Shown: positions 28,681 through 38,037 of the stretch, piece after piece
Numbering within the stretch: position 1 is the stretch's first letter
Layout: each line of letters starts with the position of its first letter
Source: Pseudorhodoferax sp. Leaf267
Lineage (GTDB): Bacteria > Pseudomonadota > Gammaproteobacteria > Burkholderiales > Burkholderiaceae_C
Assembly: GCF_001422405.1 (NCBI RefSeq)
Contig: NZ_LMMV01000012.1
Span: forward strand, 598,830-662,829
Direction: 5' to 3'
Length of the DNA: 64,000 bases
Made by a program: the position numbers and the translations under genes
The notes under the pieces: generated by a model
The model's input: only the letters and a program-made list of their open reading frames with translations
The model's database searches: none
Told to the model about the DNA's origin: nothing

Positions 28681-30384
28681 ATGCCCGCTTCTCGCCCGCA
28701 TCACAAGTTCTGGCCCGCACGGCTGCCGCACGCCATCACCGTGCCGGCCACCTCGCTGTGGCACAACCTGGCCACCAGCGCTGCGCGCTATCCGGACAAG
28801 CCGGCCCTGGTGTTCTTCGACCGCGTGCTGTCCTACCGCGACGTGCTGGCGCAGGCCGAGGCCCTGGCCGGCGCGCTGCATGCGCTGGGCGTGCAGCGCG
28901 GCGACCGCGTGGTGCTGGACATGCAGAACACGCCGCAGCTGGTCATCGCGCATTTCGCGATCCTGCGCGCCAACGCCGTCGTGGTGCCCGTCAATCCCAT
29001 GAACAAGGCCGAAGAGCTCAAGCACGCCATCAGCGACTCCGACGCGCGCGTGGCCATCACCACGGGCGACCTGGCGCCCGAGATGGCCAAGGCCAGCGAC
29101 GCATTGCCGGCCGGCCAGCGGCTGGCGCACCTGGTCGTCACGCAGTTCACCGACGCCTTCGATGTCGCGGCGGCCGACACGCCCGCCATGGCCGCGGCCT
29201 GGCGCGACTGGCTGCTCACGCGCCATGCGCTGCCTGCGCTAGAGGGCGGCGAAGTCCATGCGTGGACAGACGTGCTGGCGCGCGGCACGCCCGCGCCCGC
29301 GCATGTGGTCGGTGCGCAGGACATGGCGCTGCTGCCCTACACCAGCGGCACCACCGGCCTGCCCAAGGGCTGCATCCATCCGCATGCCACGCTGATGCAC
29401 AACGCCGTGGCCGGCGCGCTGTGGGGCAGCGCCAGCGCCGACAGCGTGGTGCTGGCCGTGGTGCCGATGTTCCACATCACCGGCATCGTGAGCATGATGC
29501 ACACCGCCATCATGGCTGGCGCCGCGCTGGTGGTGATGCCGCGCTGGGACCGCGACGTGGCCGGCCACCTGATCTCCAAATGGCAGGTGACGAGCTGGAC
29601 CAACATTCCCACCATGGTCATCGACCTCATGGCCAGCCCGAAGTTCGCCGAGTACGACCTGTCCAGCCTGAACTACATCGGCGGTGGCGGCGCGGCCATG
29701 CCGCAGGCCGTGGCGCAGCGGCTGCTGGAGCAGTTCGGCCTGTCCTACCAGGAGGGTTACGGCCTGACGGAGACGGCCGCGCCCTCGCACAGCAACCCGG
29801 CCGTGCACGCCAAGCAGCAATGCCTGGGCATGCCCTTCATGGGCGTGGACGCGCGCGTGGTCGACCCCGACACGCTGCAGGAGCTGCCCGTGGGCGAATC
29901 GGGTGAGATCATCATCTGCGGCCCGCAGGTCTTCCAGGGCTACTGGAAGCGGCCCGACGCCACGGCCGCCGCGTTCATCGAATTCGAGGGCAAGCGCTTC
30001 TTCCGCACCGGCGACATGGGCCGCATGGACGAGGAAGGCTACTTCTTCATCACCGACCGCTTGAAGCGCATGATCAACGCCAGCGGCTTCAAGGTCTGGC
30101 CGGCCGAGGTGGAGCTGCTGATGTACAAGCACCCCGCCATCCAGGAGGCCTGCATCATCGGCACGCAGGACGCCTACCGCGGCGAGTCCGTCAAGGCCGT
30201 GGTGGTGCTGCGGCCCACGCACCAGCACACCACGCCCGAGGAGATCATCGCGTGGTGCCGCGACAACATGGCCACCTACAAGGTGCCGCGCCAGGTGCAG
30301 TTCGTGCATGCGCTTCCCAAGAGCGGCAGCGGCAAGGTGATGTGGCGGCTGCTGCAGGAGGCCGAGGAAGCGCCGGCGAAGTAG
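28681..30384 (+). CDS. AMP-forming acyl-CoA ligase
   Basis: 567 residues. Activates a carboxylic acid to its CoA thioester through an acyl-AMP. The P-loop-like motif YTSGTTGLPKGC (near 220), the A5 motif GYGLTETAA, A7 FFRTGDMGRMDEEGY, A8 RLKRMINASGFKVWPAEVE and the catalytic Lys in PKSGSGKVMWR are all intact. Fatty or aromatic acids are possible; substrate cannot be assigned. AGGAGACACC lies before the ATG. Ends 16 bases from the converging GntR gene. Confidence 0.9.
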   Translation: MPASRPHHKFWPARLPHAITVPATSLWHNLATSAARYPDKPALVFFDRVLSYRDVLAQAEALAGALHALGVQRGDRVVLDMQNTPQLVIAHFAILRANAVVVPVNPMNKAEELKHAISDSDARVAITTGDLAPEMAKASDALPAGQRLAHLVVTQFTDAFDVAAADTPAMAAAWRDWLLTRHALPALEGGEVHAWTDVLARGTPAPAHVVGAQDMALLPYTSGTTGLPKGCIHPHATLMHNAVAGALWGSASADSVVLAVVPMFHITGIVSMMHTAIMAGAALVVMPRWDRDVAGHLISKWQVTSWTNIPTMVIDLMASPKFAEYDLSSLNYIGGGGAAMPQAVAQRLLEQFGLSYQEGYGLTETAAPSHSNPAVHAKQQCLGMPFMGVDARVVDPDTLQELPVGESGEIIICGPQVFQGYWKRPDATAAAFIEFEGKRFFRTGDMGRMDEEGYFFITDRLKRMINASGFKVWPAEVELLMYKHPAIQEACIIGTQDAYRGESVKAVVVLRPTHQHTTPEEIIAWCRDNMATYKVPRQVQFVHALPKSGSGKVMWRLLQEAEEAPAK

Positions 30385-30400
30385 GGCGCCGGCGCGCGGC

Positions 30401-31081
30401 TCAAGCGGCCCGGCGCGCTTTCAGGTTGGCGACATAGCTCTCGCGCGTGCCGGCCACGTGCACGCGCATCAGGGCGTCGAAGGCCGCGAAGTCGCCATCG
30501 CTGAAGTACGCCAGCATCTGCTGATGCTGCTCGTAGCCGGCCGGCCGCAGCACATCGGCCGGCGCCGACAAATGGGTGCGTAGCGCCGCGATCTTGGCGC
30601 CGGCCGTGGCATAGGCCGCCTGCAGGTAGCTGTTGCCGCAGTGGGCCACGAACGCCTCGTGCAGGCGCGTGTCGGCGCGGCTGTAGCGCACGCCGTCCTT
30701 GCCCTTGCGCGCGGCCGCCATCTCGGCAATGGCCGCCTTGATGTCGGCGATCGCAGCGTCGCGCGCGTGCCGGTAGGCGAGCTCGGCCGCACGCGGCTCG
30801 ATCAGGCTGCGGAACTCGCACAACGCCTCGACGTCGGTCTCGGTCGCCTCGAACACATAGCTGCCGCGCTGCGGCTTGATGGCCACCAGGCCCAGCAGCT
30901 GCAGCTGGTTCAAGGCCTCGCGCACCGGCGTGCGGCTGACACCGAACGAGCTGGCGAGCTGCTCTTCCGGGATCATCTCGCCCAACGCGAACTGGCCATC
31001 GACGATGGCATCGCGCAGCCGCTGCGCGACCTGCGTGGCCAGCGAACGGGGGGTCTCGATCTTGAAGCTGGTGCCGTTCAC
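30401..31081 (-). CDS. GntR-family (FadR/FCD type) transcriptional regulator
   Basis: 226 residues: a winged-helix N-terminus (LATQVAQRLRDAIVDGQF, VSRTPVREALNQLQLLGLV) and an all-helical FCD ligand domain with the metal-binding His residues expected (RADTRLHEAFVAHCGN). The GTG start at 31081 is chosen because AGGAGA lies eight bases upstream; the ATG at 31153 has no such site. It is divergent from the FAD dehydrogenase/TRAP gene set, which it most likely controls in response to the transported acid. Confidence 0.87.
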   Translation of the reverse strand: MNGTSFKIETPRSLATQVAQRLRDAIVDGQFALGEMIPEEQLASSFGVSRTPVREALNQLQLLGLVAIKPQRGSYVFEATETDVEALCEFRSLIEPRAAELAYRHARDAAIADIKAAIAEMAAARKGKDGVRYSRADTRLHEAFVAHCGNSYLQAAYATAGAKIAALRTHLSAPADVLRPAGYEQHQQMLAYFSDGDFAAFDALMRVHVAGTRESYVANLKARRAA

Positions 31082-31177
31082 GGCGCGGTCTCCTGTGGAT
31101 ATGCCCGGCAGGGCAGGGCAGCCCGAGTCTCGCAGATCGATCCAAGCGCGCACGGTGCCCGGCTGTATTCTGCCATT

Positions 31178-31195
31178 GGTATTAGTACTAGTGCC
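31178..31195. promoter_or_regulatory. Candidate operator of the divergent GntR regulator
   Basis: Imperfect 18-bp dyad GGTATTAGTACTAGTGCC with a perfect 8-bp core TAGTACTA, in the 146-bp divergent region. FadR-type GntR proteins bind palindromes of this size. AAGGA of the next gene lies about 17 bases downstream. Confidence 0.5.
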
Positions 31196-31227
31196 TCAGT
31201 ACCTTACATACAAGGATACTGCGGCCC

Positions 31228-32637
31228 ATGAACATGACCCCTACGGCGGGAGCCCTCGACGTGCTTTCGGCCCTGCGTGACGAGCTCGGTGCGGCCGCGG
31301 TGCTGATCGGTAACCACGTGCCCGAGCGCAACCGCAACGACTGGAGCACCCAGTCGCCCACGAACCCGCTGGCCGTGGTCCGCCCGGTGGACGCGGCCGG
31401 TGTGTCGGCCGCGCTGCGCGCCTGCCGCGAGGCGGGCCTGCCCGTCGTGCCCCAGGGCGGCCTGACCGGCCTGTGCGGCGGCGCGCGGCCCGAGGACGGC
31501 TGGGTCGCGCTGTCGCTGGAGCGACTGGTGGGCGTGGAGGAGATCGACCCCGACAGCGCCACCATGACGGTGCGCGCCGGCACCCCGCTGGAGGTGGTCC
31601 AGCGCGCCGCCACCGAGGCCGGCCTGTACTTTGCGCTGGACCTGGGCTCGCGCGGCTCCTGCGCGATCGGCGGCAACCTGTCGACCAACGCCGGCGGCAA
31701 CCGCGTGATCCGCTATGGCATGGCGCGCGAACTGGTACTGGGCCTCGAATGGGTGCTGCCCGACGGCACCATCGTGACCAGCCTGAACAAGATGATGAAG
31801 AACAACGCGGGCTACGACCTTAAGCAGTTGTTCATCGGCAGCGAAGGCACGCTGGGCATCATCACGCGCATCGTGCTGCGCCTGCACCCGCAGCCGGGCT
31901 GCACCATGTCGGCGCTGTGCGCGCTGCCGGACTATCCGTCGGTGGTGCGGCTGCTGGGCGCCGCGCGGCGCGGCCTGGGGCCGCTGCTGTCGGCCTTCGA
32001 GGTCATGTGGCCCGACTACTGGGAGGTCGTGACCCAGCGCGTGGGCGTGCGCCCGCCCGTGGCCGGCCAGCACGGCTTCTATGTTCTGGTGGAAGCCCAG
32101 GGCACGGACGAGGCGGTCGACGGTCCGCGCTTCGCGGCCTGGCTGGAGCAGTTCGCCGATGGCGGCGGGCTGGCCGATGCGGCGCTGGCCCAGTCCGTGG
32201 CCGACACCCAATCGTTCTGGGCCCTGCGCGACGCCTGCTCCGAGTTCTTCCAGGCCCTCGGCCCCCACGTCTCGTACGACGTGGCGCTCGCGGTGCGCGA
32301 CATGGACGCCTTCGCCGCCCAGTGCAAGGCCGCGCTGCTGGCGCAGATCCCGGGTTGCCAGAGCGTCTACTACGGCCACATCGGCGACGGCAACGTGCAC
32401 CTGGTGGCCTGGGTCGAAGGCCTGTCCATCGAGCAGCAGCCCAAGAAGCGCATGGACGAGGTGATCTACGGCACCGTGCGTGATTTCAAGGGCAGCATCT
32501 CGGCCGAACACGGCATCGGCACGGCCAAGAAGCCCTACCTGTCGTACGCGCGCAGCCCCGAAGAGATCGCGCTGATGCGCACGCTGAAGGCCGCGCTCGA
32601 TCCACAGAACCTGCTCAATCCCGGCAAGGTGATCTGA
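31228..32637 (+). CDS. FAD-linked 2-hydroxyacid dehydrogenase (GlcD/D-lactate dehydrogenase family)
   Basis: 469 residues. Expected to oxidise a 2-hydroxy acid to the 2-oxo acid, passing electrons to the respiratory chain or an electron-transfer flavoprotein. The FAD domain shows VVPQGGLTGLCGGA, GSRGSCAIGGNLSTNAGGNRV and KNNAGYDLKQLFIGSEGTLG; the C-terminal domain shows GHIGDGNVHL and the DFKGSISAEHGIG metal/substrate region. First gene of the TRAP-associated set, facing the GntR gene. A paralogue lies in the hut locus at 53586. Substrate unknown. Confidence 0.87.
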   Translation: MNMTPTAGALDVLSALRDELGAAAVLIGNHVPERNRNDWSTQSPTNPLAVVRPVDAAGVSAALRACREAGLPVVPQGGLTGLCGGARPEDGWVALSLERLVGVEEIDPDSATMTVRAGTPLEVVQRAATEAGLYFALDLGSRGSCAIGGNLSTNAGGNRVIRYGMARELVLGLEWVLPDGTIVTSLNKMMKNNAGYDLKQLFIGSEGTLGIITRIVLRLHPQPGCTMSALCALPDYPSVVRLLGAARRGLGPLLSAFEVMWPDYWEVVTQRVGVRPPVAGQHGFYVLVEAQGTDEAVDGPRFAAWLEQFADGGGLADAALAQSVADTQSFWALRDACSEFFQALGPHVSYDVALAVRDMDAFAAQCKAALLAQIPGCQSVYYGHIGDGNVHLVAWVEGLSIEQQPKKRMDEVIYGTVRDFKGSISAEHGIGTAKKPYLSYARSPEEIALMRTLKAALDPQNLLNPGKVI

Positions 32638-32639
32638 AT

Positions 32640-32722
32640 GCACAGACCCCCACGCTCATCGCTCCGTGTATCGCTGCCCCCCGAGGGGACGCATCAACGC
32701 CTTCGGGCGGCCGGGCGGCATT
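32640..32722. repeat. Comamonadaceae-type GC-rich intergenic repeat
   Basis: The gap between the dehydrogenase and dctQ holds GCTGCCCCCCGAGGGG followed by a CTTCGGGCGGCCGGGCGG segment. CCCC/GGGG and GCC/GGC arms make it hairpin-prone. The same kind of element is recalled from many genomes of this family. It interrupts an otherwise tightly packed operon. Confidence 0.5.
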
Positions 32723-32723
32723 G

Positions 32724-33254
32724 ATGAATCGCCTCTTCAAGGCCATCGAGTTCGTGCTGGCCATGCTGCTGCTGGGCATGGTGCTCATGGTGTTCAGCAA
32801 CGTGCTGCTGCGCTACGCCTTCAATTCCGGCATCCAGGTGTCGGAGGAACTGTCGCGCTTCTTCTTCATCTGGCTCACCTTCATCGGCGCCATCGTCGCC
32901 ATGCGCGAAGGCGCGCACCTGGGCATGGACAACTTCGTCACCAAGCTTTCGCGCCGCGGCAAGCTGGTCTGCCTGGCGCTGTGCCAGGGCCTGACCCTGC
33001 TGTGTTGCGTGATGATGTTCCGCGGCACCTGGGTGCAGCACGAGATCAACGCGACCACGGCCGCGCCGGTGACGGGCATGTCGATGATCTGGGTGTTTGG
33101 CGTGGCCTACCTCACCGCCATTGCCATCGGTGCGATGGCATTGCGAACGCTGTGGCGCATCGCGCGCAACGAGATCGCCGACGACGAGCTGGTGGCCATC
33201 AGCGAGAGCGAAGAGAACCTGCATCCCACCACCCCGGTGGAGGCCCGCCCATGA
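32724..33254 (+). CDS. dctQ: TRAP transporter small membrane subunit
   Basis: 176 residues, four helices, with the DctQ-family stretch FSNVLLRYAFNSGIQVSEELSRFFFIWLTFIGA and the later EGAHLGMD. Partner of the large permease subunit in sodium-driven uptake of organic acids. The start is uncertain between ATG 32724 and TTG 32721. Its stop overlaps the dctM ATG by four bases. The C-terminal tail is acidic (ADDELVAISESEENL). Confidence 0.9.
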   Translation: MNRLFKAIEFVLAMLLLGMVLMVFSNVLLRYAFNSGIQVSEELSRFFFIWLTFIGAIVAMREGAHLGMDNFVTKLSRRGKLVCLALCQGLTLLCCVMMFRGTWVQHEINATTAAPVTGMSMIWVFGVAYLTAIAIGAMALRTLWRIARNEIADDELVAISESEENLHPTTPVEARP

Positions 33255-34528
33255 CGATTGCCGTCTTCACCTTCTCGCTGCTCGGCGCCATGATGCTGGG
33301 CCTGCCGATCGCGTTCGCGCTGCTGGTCTGCGGCGCTGCACTGATGGTGGCCCAGGGCCAGATCGACACCACCATCCTGTCGCAAAAGCTGGTGGAAGGT
33401 GCCGACAGCTTCCCGCTGCTGGCGATCCCTTTCTTCATGCTGGCCGGCGAGCTCATGAACGCCGGTGGCATCTCCAAGCGCATCGTGAATTTCGCGTTGG
33501 CCTGGGTCGGCCACATCCGCGGCGGCCTGGGCGTGGTGGCAATCTTCGCCTCGGTGCTGATGGCCGCAATCTCGGGAAGCGCCGCGGCCGATGCGGCGGC
33601 CATCGGCGCCCTGCTGATCCCGATGATGCGCAAGGCCGGTTACAACGTGCCGCGCGCGGCCGGGCTGATCGCCGCCGGCGGCGTGATCGCGCCCGTGATC
33701 CCGCCGTCCATCGGCCTCATCGTGTTCGGCGTGATCGCCAACGTGTCCATCGGCAAGCTGTTCCTGGCCGGCATCTTCCCGGGCCTGATGATGGGCCTGG
33801 CCCTGCTGCTGACCTGGCAGTGGGTGGCGCGGCGCGACCAGGTGTCCGTGCTGCCGCGCCAGAGCATGGCGGCGCGCGGCCGGGCCGCGTTCGACGGCAT
33901 CTGGGCACTGCTGATGCCGCTGGGCATCATCGGCGGCCTGAAGTTCGGCGTGTTCACGCCCACCGAGGCCGGCGTGGTGGCCTGCATCTACGCCTTCGTG
34001 CTGGGCACCTTCGTCTACCGCGAACTGCCGCTGCGCGGGCTCTACCCGCTGCTGGTGTCGGCGGCCAAGAGCACGGCCGTGGTGGTGTTCCTGATCGCCG
34101 CCGCGCTGGTCTCGGCCTGGCTCATCACCACGTCGGAGGTGCCGCAGCAGGTCTCGGCCATGTTGCAGCCCTTCATGTTCAACAAGATCGTGCTGATGTT
34201 CGTGATCATGGCGCTGGTGGTCGTCGTCGGCACGGCGCTGGACTTCGCGCCCACGCTGATGATCCTCACGCCGGTGCTGATGCCCGTGATCAAGGAGGCC
34301 GGCATCGACCCGGTGTACTTCGGTGTGCTGTTCATCATGAACAACGCCATCGGCCTCATCACGCCACCGGTGGGCATCGTGCTCAACGTGATGTGCGGCG
34401 TGGCCAGGATCTCGATGAAAGACCTCATGCAGGGCCTGTGGCCCTTCCTGTGGGCCGAGCTGGCGGTGCTGTTCCTGCTCGTGCTGTTCCCCGACCTCGT
34501 GCTCGTGCCGCTCAAGTGGCTGAGCTGA
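33251..34528 (+). CDS. dctM: TRAP transporter large permease subunit
   Basis: 425 residues with 11-12 helices. Family signatures: PLLAIPFFMLAGELMNAGGISKRIVNFA, AAISGSAAADAAAIGALLIPMM, GVIAPVIPPSIGLIVFGVIA and the C-terminal NNAIGLITPPVGIVLNVMCGVA. Forms the channel-like core that takes the ligand from DctP. Start ATG at 33251 overlaps the dctQ stop. Confidence 0.93.
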   Translation: MTIAVFTFSLLGAMMLGLPIAFALLVCGAALMVAQGQIDTTILSQKLVEGADSFPLLAIPFFMLAGELMNAGGISKRIVNFALAWVGHIRGGLGVVAIFASVLMAAISGSAAADAAAIGALLIPMMRKAGYNVPRAAGLIAAGGVIAPVIPPSIGLIVFGVIANVSIGKLFLAGIFPGLMMGLALLLTWQWVARRDQVSVLPRQSMAARGRAAFDGIWALLMPLGIIGGLKFGVFTPTEAGVVACIYAFVLGTFVYRELPLRGLYPLLVSAAKSTAVVVFLIAAALVSAWLITTSEVPQQVSAMLQPFMFNKIVLMFVIMALVVVVGTALDFAPTLMILTPVLMPVIKEAGIDPVYFGVLFIMNNAIGLITPPVGIVLNVMCGVARISMKDLMQGLWPFLWAELAVLFLLVLFPDLVLVPLKWLS

Positions 34529-34560
34529 CCCATTTCCCCTTTTCCCCTGGAGACATGACC

Positions 34561-35577
34561 ATGCACAAGACTTCCCGCGCTGCCGTGACGGCGGTGGCCG
34601 CCGCCACGCTGGCCTTCGCCGCAGGCAGCGCCAACGCCCAGTTCCAGAGCCGCAACTTCCGCGTCTCCAACGGCGTCAGCAAGGAACACCCCATGGGCAA
34701 CGGCCTGGCCGCCATGGGCGCCTGCACGCTGGAGAAGTCCGGCGGCAAGATGAAGATCCAGGCCTTCTGGGACGGCTCGCTGGGCAGCGACCTGACCAGC
34801 ACGCAGAGCGTGCGCACCGGCTCCATCGACATGGTGCTGACCTCCACCGCGCCGGTGGTCTCCATCGTGCCGGCGCTGGGCGTGTTCGACCTGCCGTTCC
34901 TGTTCAACACCGCCACCGAGGCCGACCAGCTGCTGGACGGCAAGGTGGGCGACTGGTTCTCGGCCAAGATGCCGGCCGTGGGCCTGGTCAACCTGGCCTG
35001 GTGGGAAAACGGCTTTCGCCACACCACCAACTCCAAGCGCCCGATCACGAAGTTCGAGGATTTCGACGGCGTGAAGATGCGCGTCATGCAGAACAACGTC
35101 TACCTGGACACGTTCAAGACCCTGGGCAGCAACGCCGTGCCCATGGCCTTCACCGAGGTCTACTCGGCGCTGGAGACCAGGACCGTCGATGGCCAGGAGA
35201 ACCCGTTCACCAACATCGAGAACATGAAGTTCTATGAGGTGCAGAAGTACCTGACCTTGAGCAAGCACGCCTACAGCCCCACGCTGGTGTTGTTCTCCAA
35301 GAAGATCTGGGACGGCCTGTCGCCGCAGGAGCAGGGCGTGCTGAAGGACTGCGCCGTGGTCGGCCGTGCAGAGCAGCGCAAGGCCAACCGTGCGATGGAA
35401 GCCAAGAGCGTGGACAACCTGCGCAGCAAGGGCATGGCCGTCAACGAGATCAGCCCGGCCGAGACGGCGCGCATCCGCGAGAAGACCAAGGTGATCTACG
35501 AGCGCCACGCCAAGGCCATCGGCGAGGAGCCGATCGCGCTGGTCAGCGAGGAACTCAAGCGGATCCGCGGGCAATGA
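34561..35577 (+). CDS. dctP: TRAP transporter solute-binding protein
   Basis: 338 residues, periplasmic. Signal peptide with cleavage after NAQ region (about residue 24). The ligand-gripping Arg of DctP proteins is in the DGVKMRVMQNNVYLDTFKTLG segment, and the helix SNAVPMAFTEVYSALETRTVDGQENP is diagnostic. Of two near ATGs I use 34561, which is eight bases after CTGGAG; the one at 34555 is too close. Ligand is probably a mono- or dicarboxylate. The first SDR gene overlaps its stop (ATGA). Confidence 0.92.
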   Translation: MHKTSRAAVTAVAAATLAFAAGSANAQFQSRNFRVSNGVSKEHPMGNGLAAMGACTLEKSGGKMKIQAFWDGSLGSDLTSTQSVRTGSIDMVLTSTAPVVSIVPALGVFDLPFLFNTATEADQLLDGKVGDWFSAKMPAVGLVNLAWWENGFRHTTNSKRPITKFEDFDGVKMRVMQNNVYLDTFKTLGSNAVPMAFTEVYSALETRTVDGQENPFTNIENMKFYEVQKYLTLSKHAYSPTLVLFSKKIWDGLSPQEQGVLKDCAVVGRAEQRKANRAMEAKSVDNLRSKGMAVNEISPAETARIREKTKVIYERHAKAIGEEPIALVSEELKRIRGQ

Positions 35578-36362
35578 GCGGTTTGCTTGAAGAGCAGGTC
35601 GCCTGGGTCACGGGCGGCGGCAGCGGCATCGGCCTGGCCGGTGCGGTGGACCTGGCCAAGGCCGGCGCACGGGTCGTGATCTCGGGCCGCGACGCGGCCA
35701 AGCTCGACGCAGCCATCGCCGAGGCCACATCGCGCGGCGCGCCAGCGGGCAGCATCACGGCCAGGCCGCTGGACGTGGCCGATGCCAAGGCCGTCAACGC
35801 CGTGGCGAATGCGATCCAGGCCGAGCTGGGCCGCGTCGACATCCTCGTCAACAGCGCCGGGCTCAACTACCCCAAGCGCTATTGGTGCGACACCGACGCC
35901 GAGACCTTCGCCGATGTGGTGGGCATCAACCTGAACGGTGCGACCTACTGCACGCTGGCGGTGGTGAAAGGCATGCGCGCGCGCGGGCAGGGCACGGTGA
36001 TCAACGTGGCCTCGTTCGCGGGCTTCCATTACGAGTACATGACGGGCCCGGCCTACACGGCCAGCAAGGCCGCGATGATGGCGCTCACGCATTCCTTCAA
36101 CATCGAGGAGTGCGTGAACGGCCTGCGCGCCACGTCGTTGTGCCCGGGCGAGGTGGCCACGCCCATCCTCAAGAAGCGGCCGGTGCAGCCGACCGAAGCC
36201 GACAAGGCCCGCATGCTGCAGGAGGCCGACCTGGGCCGCACCATCCGCTTCATCGCCGAGGCGCCCGCGCATGTGTGCGTCAACGAGCTGGTGATCTCGC
36301 CGGTGTGGAACCGCACCTATGTGCAGGACCAGCCGCTGGTCCGCAAGAAGCCCGTCGCATGA
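35574..36362 (+). CDS. Short-chain dehydrogenase/reductase 1 of the TRAP cluster
   Basis: 262 residues, classical SDR. Cofactor motif TGGGSGIG at 13-20, NSAG at 93-96, catalytic Ser147, Tyr161 and Lys165 (YTASK). The residue after the second beta strand (SGRD, Arg39) favours NADP. It lacks the common C-terminal GQ-x-x-x-VDGG motif and instead ends in CVNELVISPVWNRTYVQDQP, as in some 3-ketoacyl-like or sepiapterin-reductase-like SDRs. Overlaps dctP and the next SDR by four bases each. Confidence 0.88.
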   Translation: MSGLLEEQVAWVTGGGSGIGLAGAVDLAKAGARVVISGRDAAKLDAAIAEATSRGAPAGSITARPLDVADAKAVNAVANAIQAELGRVDILVNSAGLNYPKRYWCDTDAETFADVVGINLNGATYCTLAVVKGMRARGQGTVINVASFAGFHYEYMTGPAYTASKAAMMALTHSFNIEECVNGLRATSLCPGEVATPILKKRPVQPTEADKARMLQEADLGRTIRFIAEAPAHVCVNELVISPVWNRTYVQDQPLVRKKPVA

Positions 36363-37147
36363 CTGCACCCTTGGTCGTGGCCGTCACCGGCTCGGGCCAG
36401 GGCATCGGCTTGGCCGTGGCGCGCAGGTTCGCCGCGCGTGGCGGGCGCGTGGTGGTCTCGGACATCGATGCCGCACGCTGCCAGAACGCGGCCGAGGACA
36501 TCGGCGCCCTGGGCGTGCCGGCGGACGTGACCGACGCCGCCCAGTGCCACCACCTGGTCGACCGCATCGTCGCCGCGCATGGCCGGCTCGATGTGATGGT
36601 CTGCAACGCCGGCATCATGCAGCTCAAGCCCTTCCTCGAACTGGATGGAACCGACTGGGACCGCATGCTGGGGGTCAACGTGAAGGGCTGCTTCCTGAGC
36701 CTGCAGGCCGCCGCACGCCAGATGCTGCAGCAGGCGCCGCAGGCCGAGGGGCGGCCGCGCGGCAAGATCATCACCATGGCGTCCATCGCCGGGCGCCCTG
36801 GCGCGGGGCCCATTGCCGCCGTGATCCCGCACTACCGCGCGAGCAAGGCCGCGGTGCTGAGCCTCACGCAGTCGGCCGCCGTCGCACTGGCGCCGCAGCT
36901 CACCGTCAATGCGATCTGCCCGGGCCTGGTGGAAAGCGAGATGTGGCGCGGCATGGACCGCGACTGGGGCGCGCTGCAAGGCCTGGGCGAAGGCCAGGTG
37001 TGGCAACAGCGCATCGCCGGCATCCCTCTGGGCCGGCCGCAGCGGCCCGAGGACGTGGCCGATGTCGCGACCTTTCTCGCGGCGCCGGAATCCGACTACA
37101 TGACCGGCCAGGCCATCAACGTCGATGGCGGCCTGATGATGAGCTGA
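36359..37147 (+). CDS. Short-chain dehydrogenase/reductase 2 of the TRAP cluster
   Basis: 262 residues. TGSGQGIG at 10-17, acid Asp35 in VSDID (favouring NAD), NAG at 83-85, Ser142, Tyr159 and Lys163 (YRASK), and the usual C-terminal GQAINVDGG. Differs from SDR 1 in predicted cofactor, so the two may act on opposite faces or in opposite directions of one hydroxyacid/ketone step. Overlaps SDR 1 by ATGA and is four bases from the lyase gene. Confidence 0.9.
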   Translation: MTAPLVVAVTGSGQGIGLAVARRFAARGGRVVVSDIDAARCQNAAEDIGALGVPADVTDAAQCHHLVDRIVAAHGRLDVMVCNAGIMQLKPFLELDGTDWDRMLGVNVKGCFLSLQAAARQMLQQAPQAEGRPRGKIITMASIAGRPGAGPIAAVIPHYRASKAAVLSLTQSAAVALAPQLTVNAICPGLVESEMWRGMDRDWGALQGLGEGQVWQQRIAGIPLGRPQRPEDVADVATFLAAPESDYMTGQAINVDGGLMMS

Positions 37148-37151
37148 ACCG

Positions 37152-38024
37152 ATGACACATCCTGCAATCTCCCTGAAACGACTGCTCTCGGCGGGCACCA
37201 TCGTCCAGGCGCCCGGCGCATACGACGGCCTGAGCGCCCGCCTGGTCGAGCGCGCGGGCTTTGCCGCGGTCTACATGACGGGCTTCGGCGCCACCGCCAC
37301 GCGGCTGGGCCAGCCCGACATCGGCCTGTTGACGCAGACCGAGATGACCACGCACGCACGCGACATGGTGCGCGCCGTCGGTATCCCCGTGATCGCAGAC
37401 GCCGATACCGGCTACGGCGGCCCGTCCAACATCGAGCGCACGGTGCGCGAATACGTGCAGGCCGGTGTCGCGGCCATCCACCTGGAAGACCAGGTGGCAC
37501 CCAAGCGCTGCGGCCAGATGTCCGGCATCCGCCTGATCGACGCGGCCGAGAACGCGCGCCGCCTGCGCTGTGCCGTGCAGTCGCGTGGTGAGGATGCGCT
37601 GCTCTTGATCGGCCGCACCGACGCGCTGCCGGCCGCCGGCATCGACGAGGCCGTGTCGCGCGCCCAGCGCTACCAGGACGCGGGCGTGGACCTGGTCTTC
37701 GTCGACGGCATCAAGACCGTGGCCGAGGTGGAGGCCGTGGCGCGCCGCGTGGCCGGCCCCAAGGTCGTCTCCATCGTGGACGGCACGCCGGCCGTGGCCC
37801 TGACGGCGCCCGAGCTGCAGGCCCTGGGGTTTTCCATCGTGTTCTACGCCGTCACGGCGCTCTTCAGTGCCGCGCGCGCCGTGCAGGAAGCCCTGGCCGC
37901 CCTGCATGCCGGCGGCACGCCCGCAGCGCTGGCGCAGCCCGGCCTGTCGTACGCCGCCTTTGCCGACACCGTGGGCCTGCCGCACCACCAGCAGCTGGAC
38001 GAGCAGTACGGCGCAAGCACATGA
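37152..38024 (+). CDS. Isocitrate lyase/PEP mutase-family lyase
   Basis: 290 residues. Fold family containing 2-methylisocitrate lyase, 2,3-dimethylmalate lyase, oxaloacetate decarboxylase and PEP mutase. Metal site Asp residues in IADADTGYGG (81-90) and IHLEDQVAPKRCGQ (109-122). The loop KRCG is present, as in carbon-carbon lyases with an active-site Cys; the residue after it is Gln where methylisocitrate lyase has His. It probably cleaves or decarboxylates a substituted malate or oxo acid. Context makes this the carbon-carbon cleaving step of the TRAP cluster. Confidence 0.85.
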   Translation: MTHPAISLKRLLSAGTIVQAPGAYDGLSARLVERAGFAAVYMTGFGATATRLGQPDIGLLTQTEMTTHARDMVRAVGIPVIADADTGYGGPSNIERTVREYVQAGVAAIHLEDQVAPKRCGQMSGIRLIDAAENARRLRCAVQSRGEDALLLIGRTDALPAAGIDEAVSRAQRYQDAGVDLVFVDGIKTVAEVEAVARRVAGPKVVSIVDGTPAVALTAPELQALGFSIVFYAVTALFSAARAVQEALAALHAGGTPAALAQPGLSYAAFADTVGLPHHQQLDEQYGAST

Positions 38025-38037
38025 CTCTCCCCCGTTT

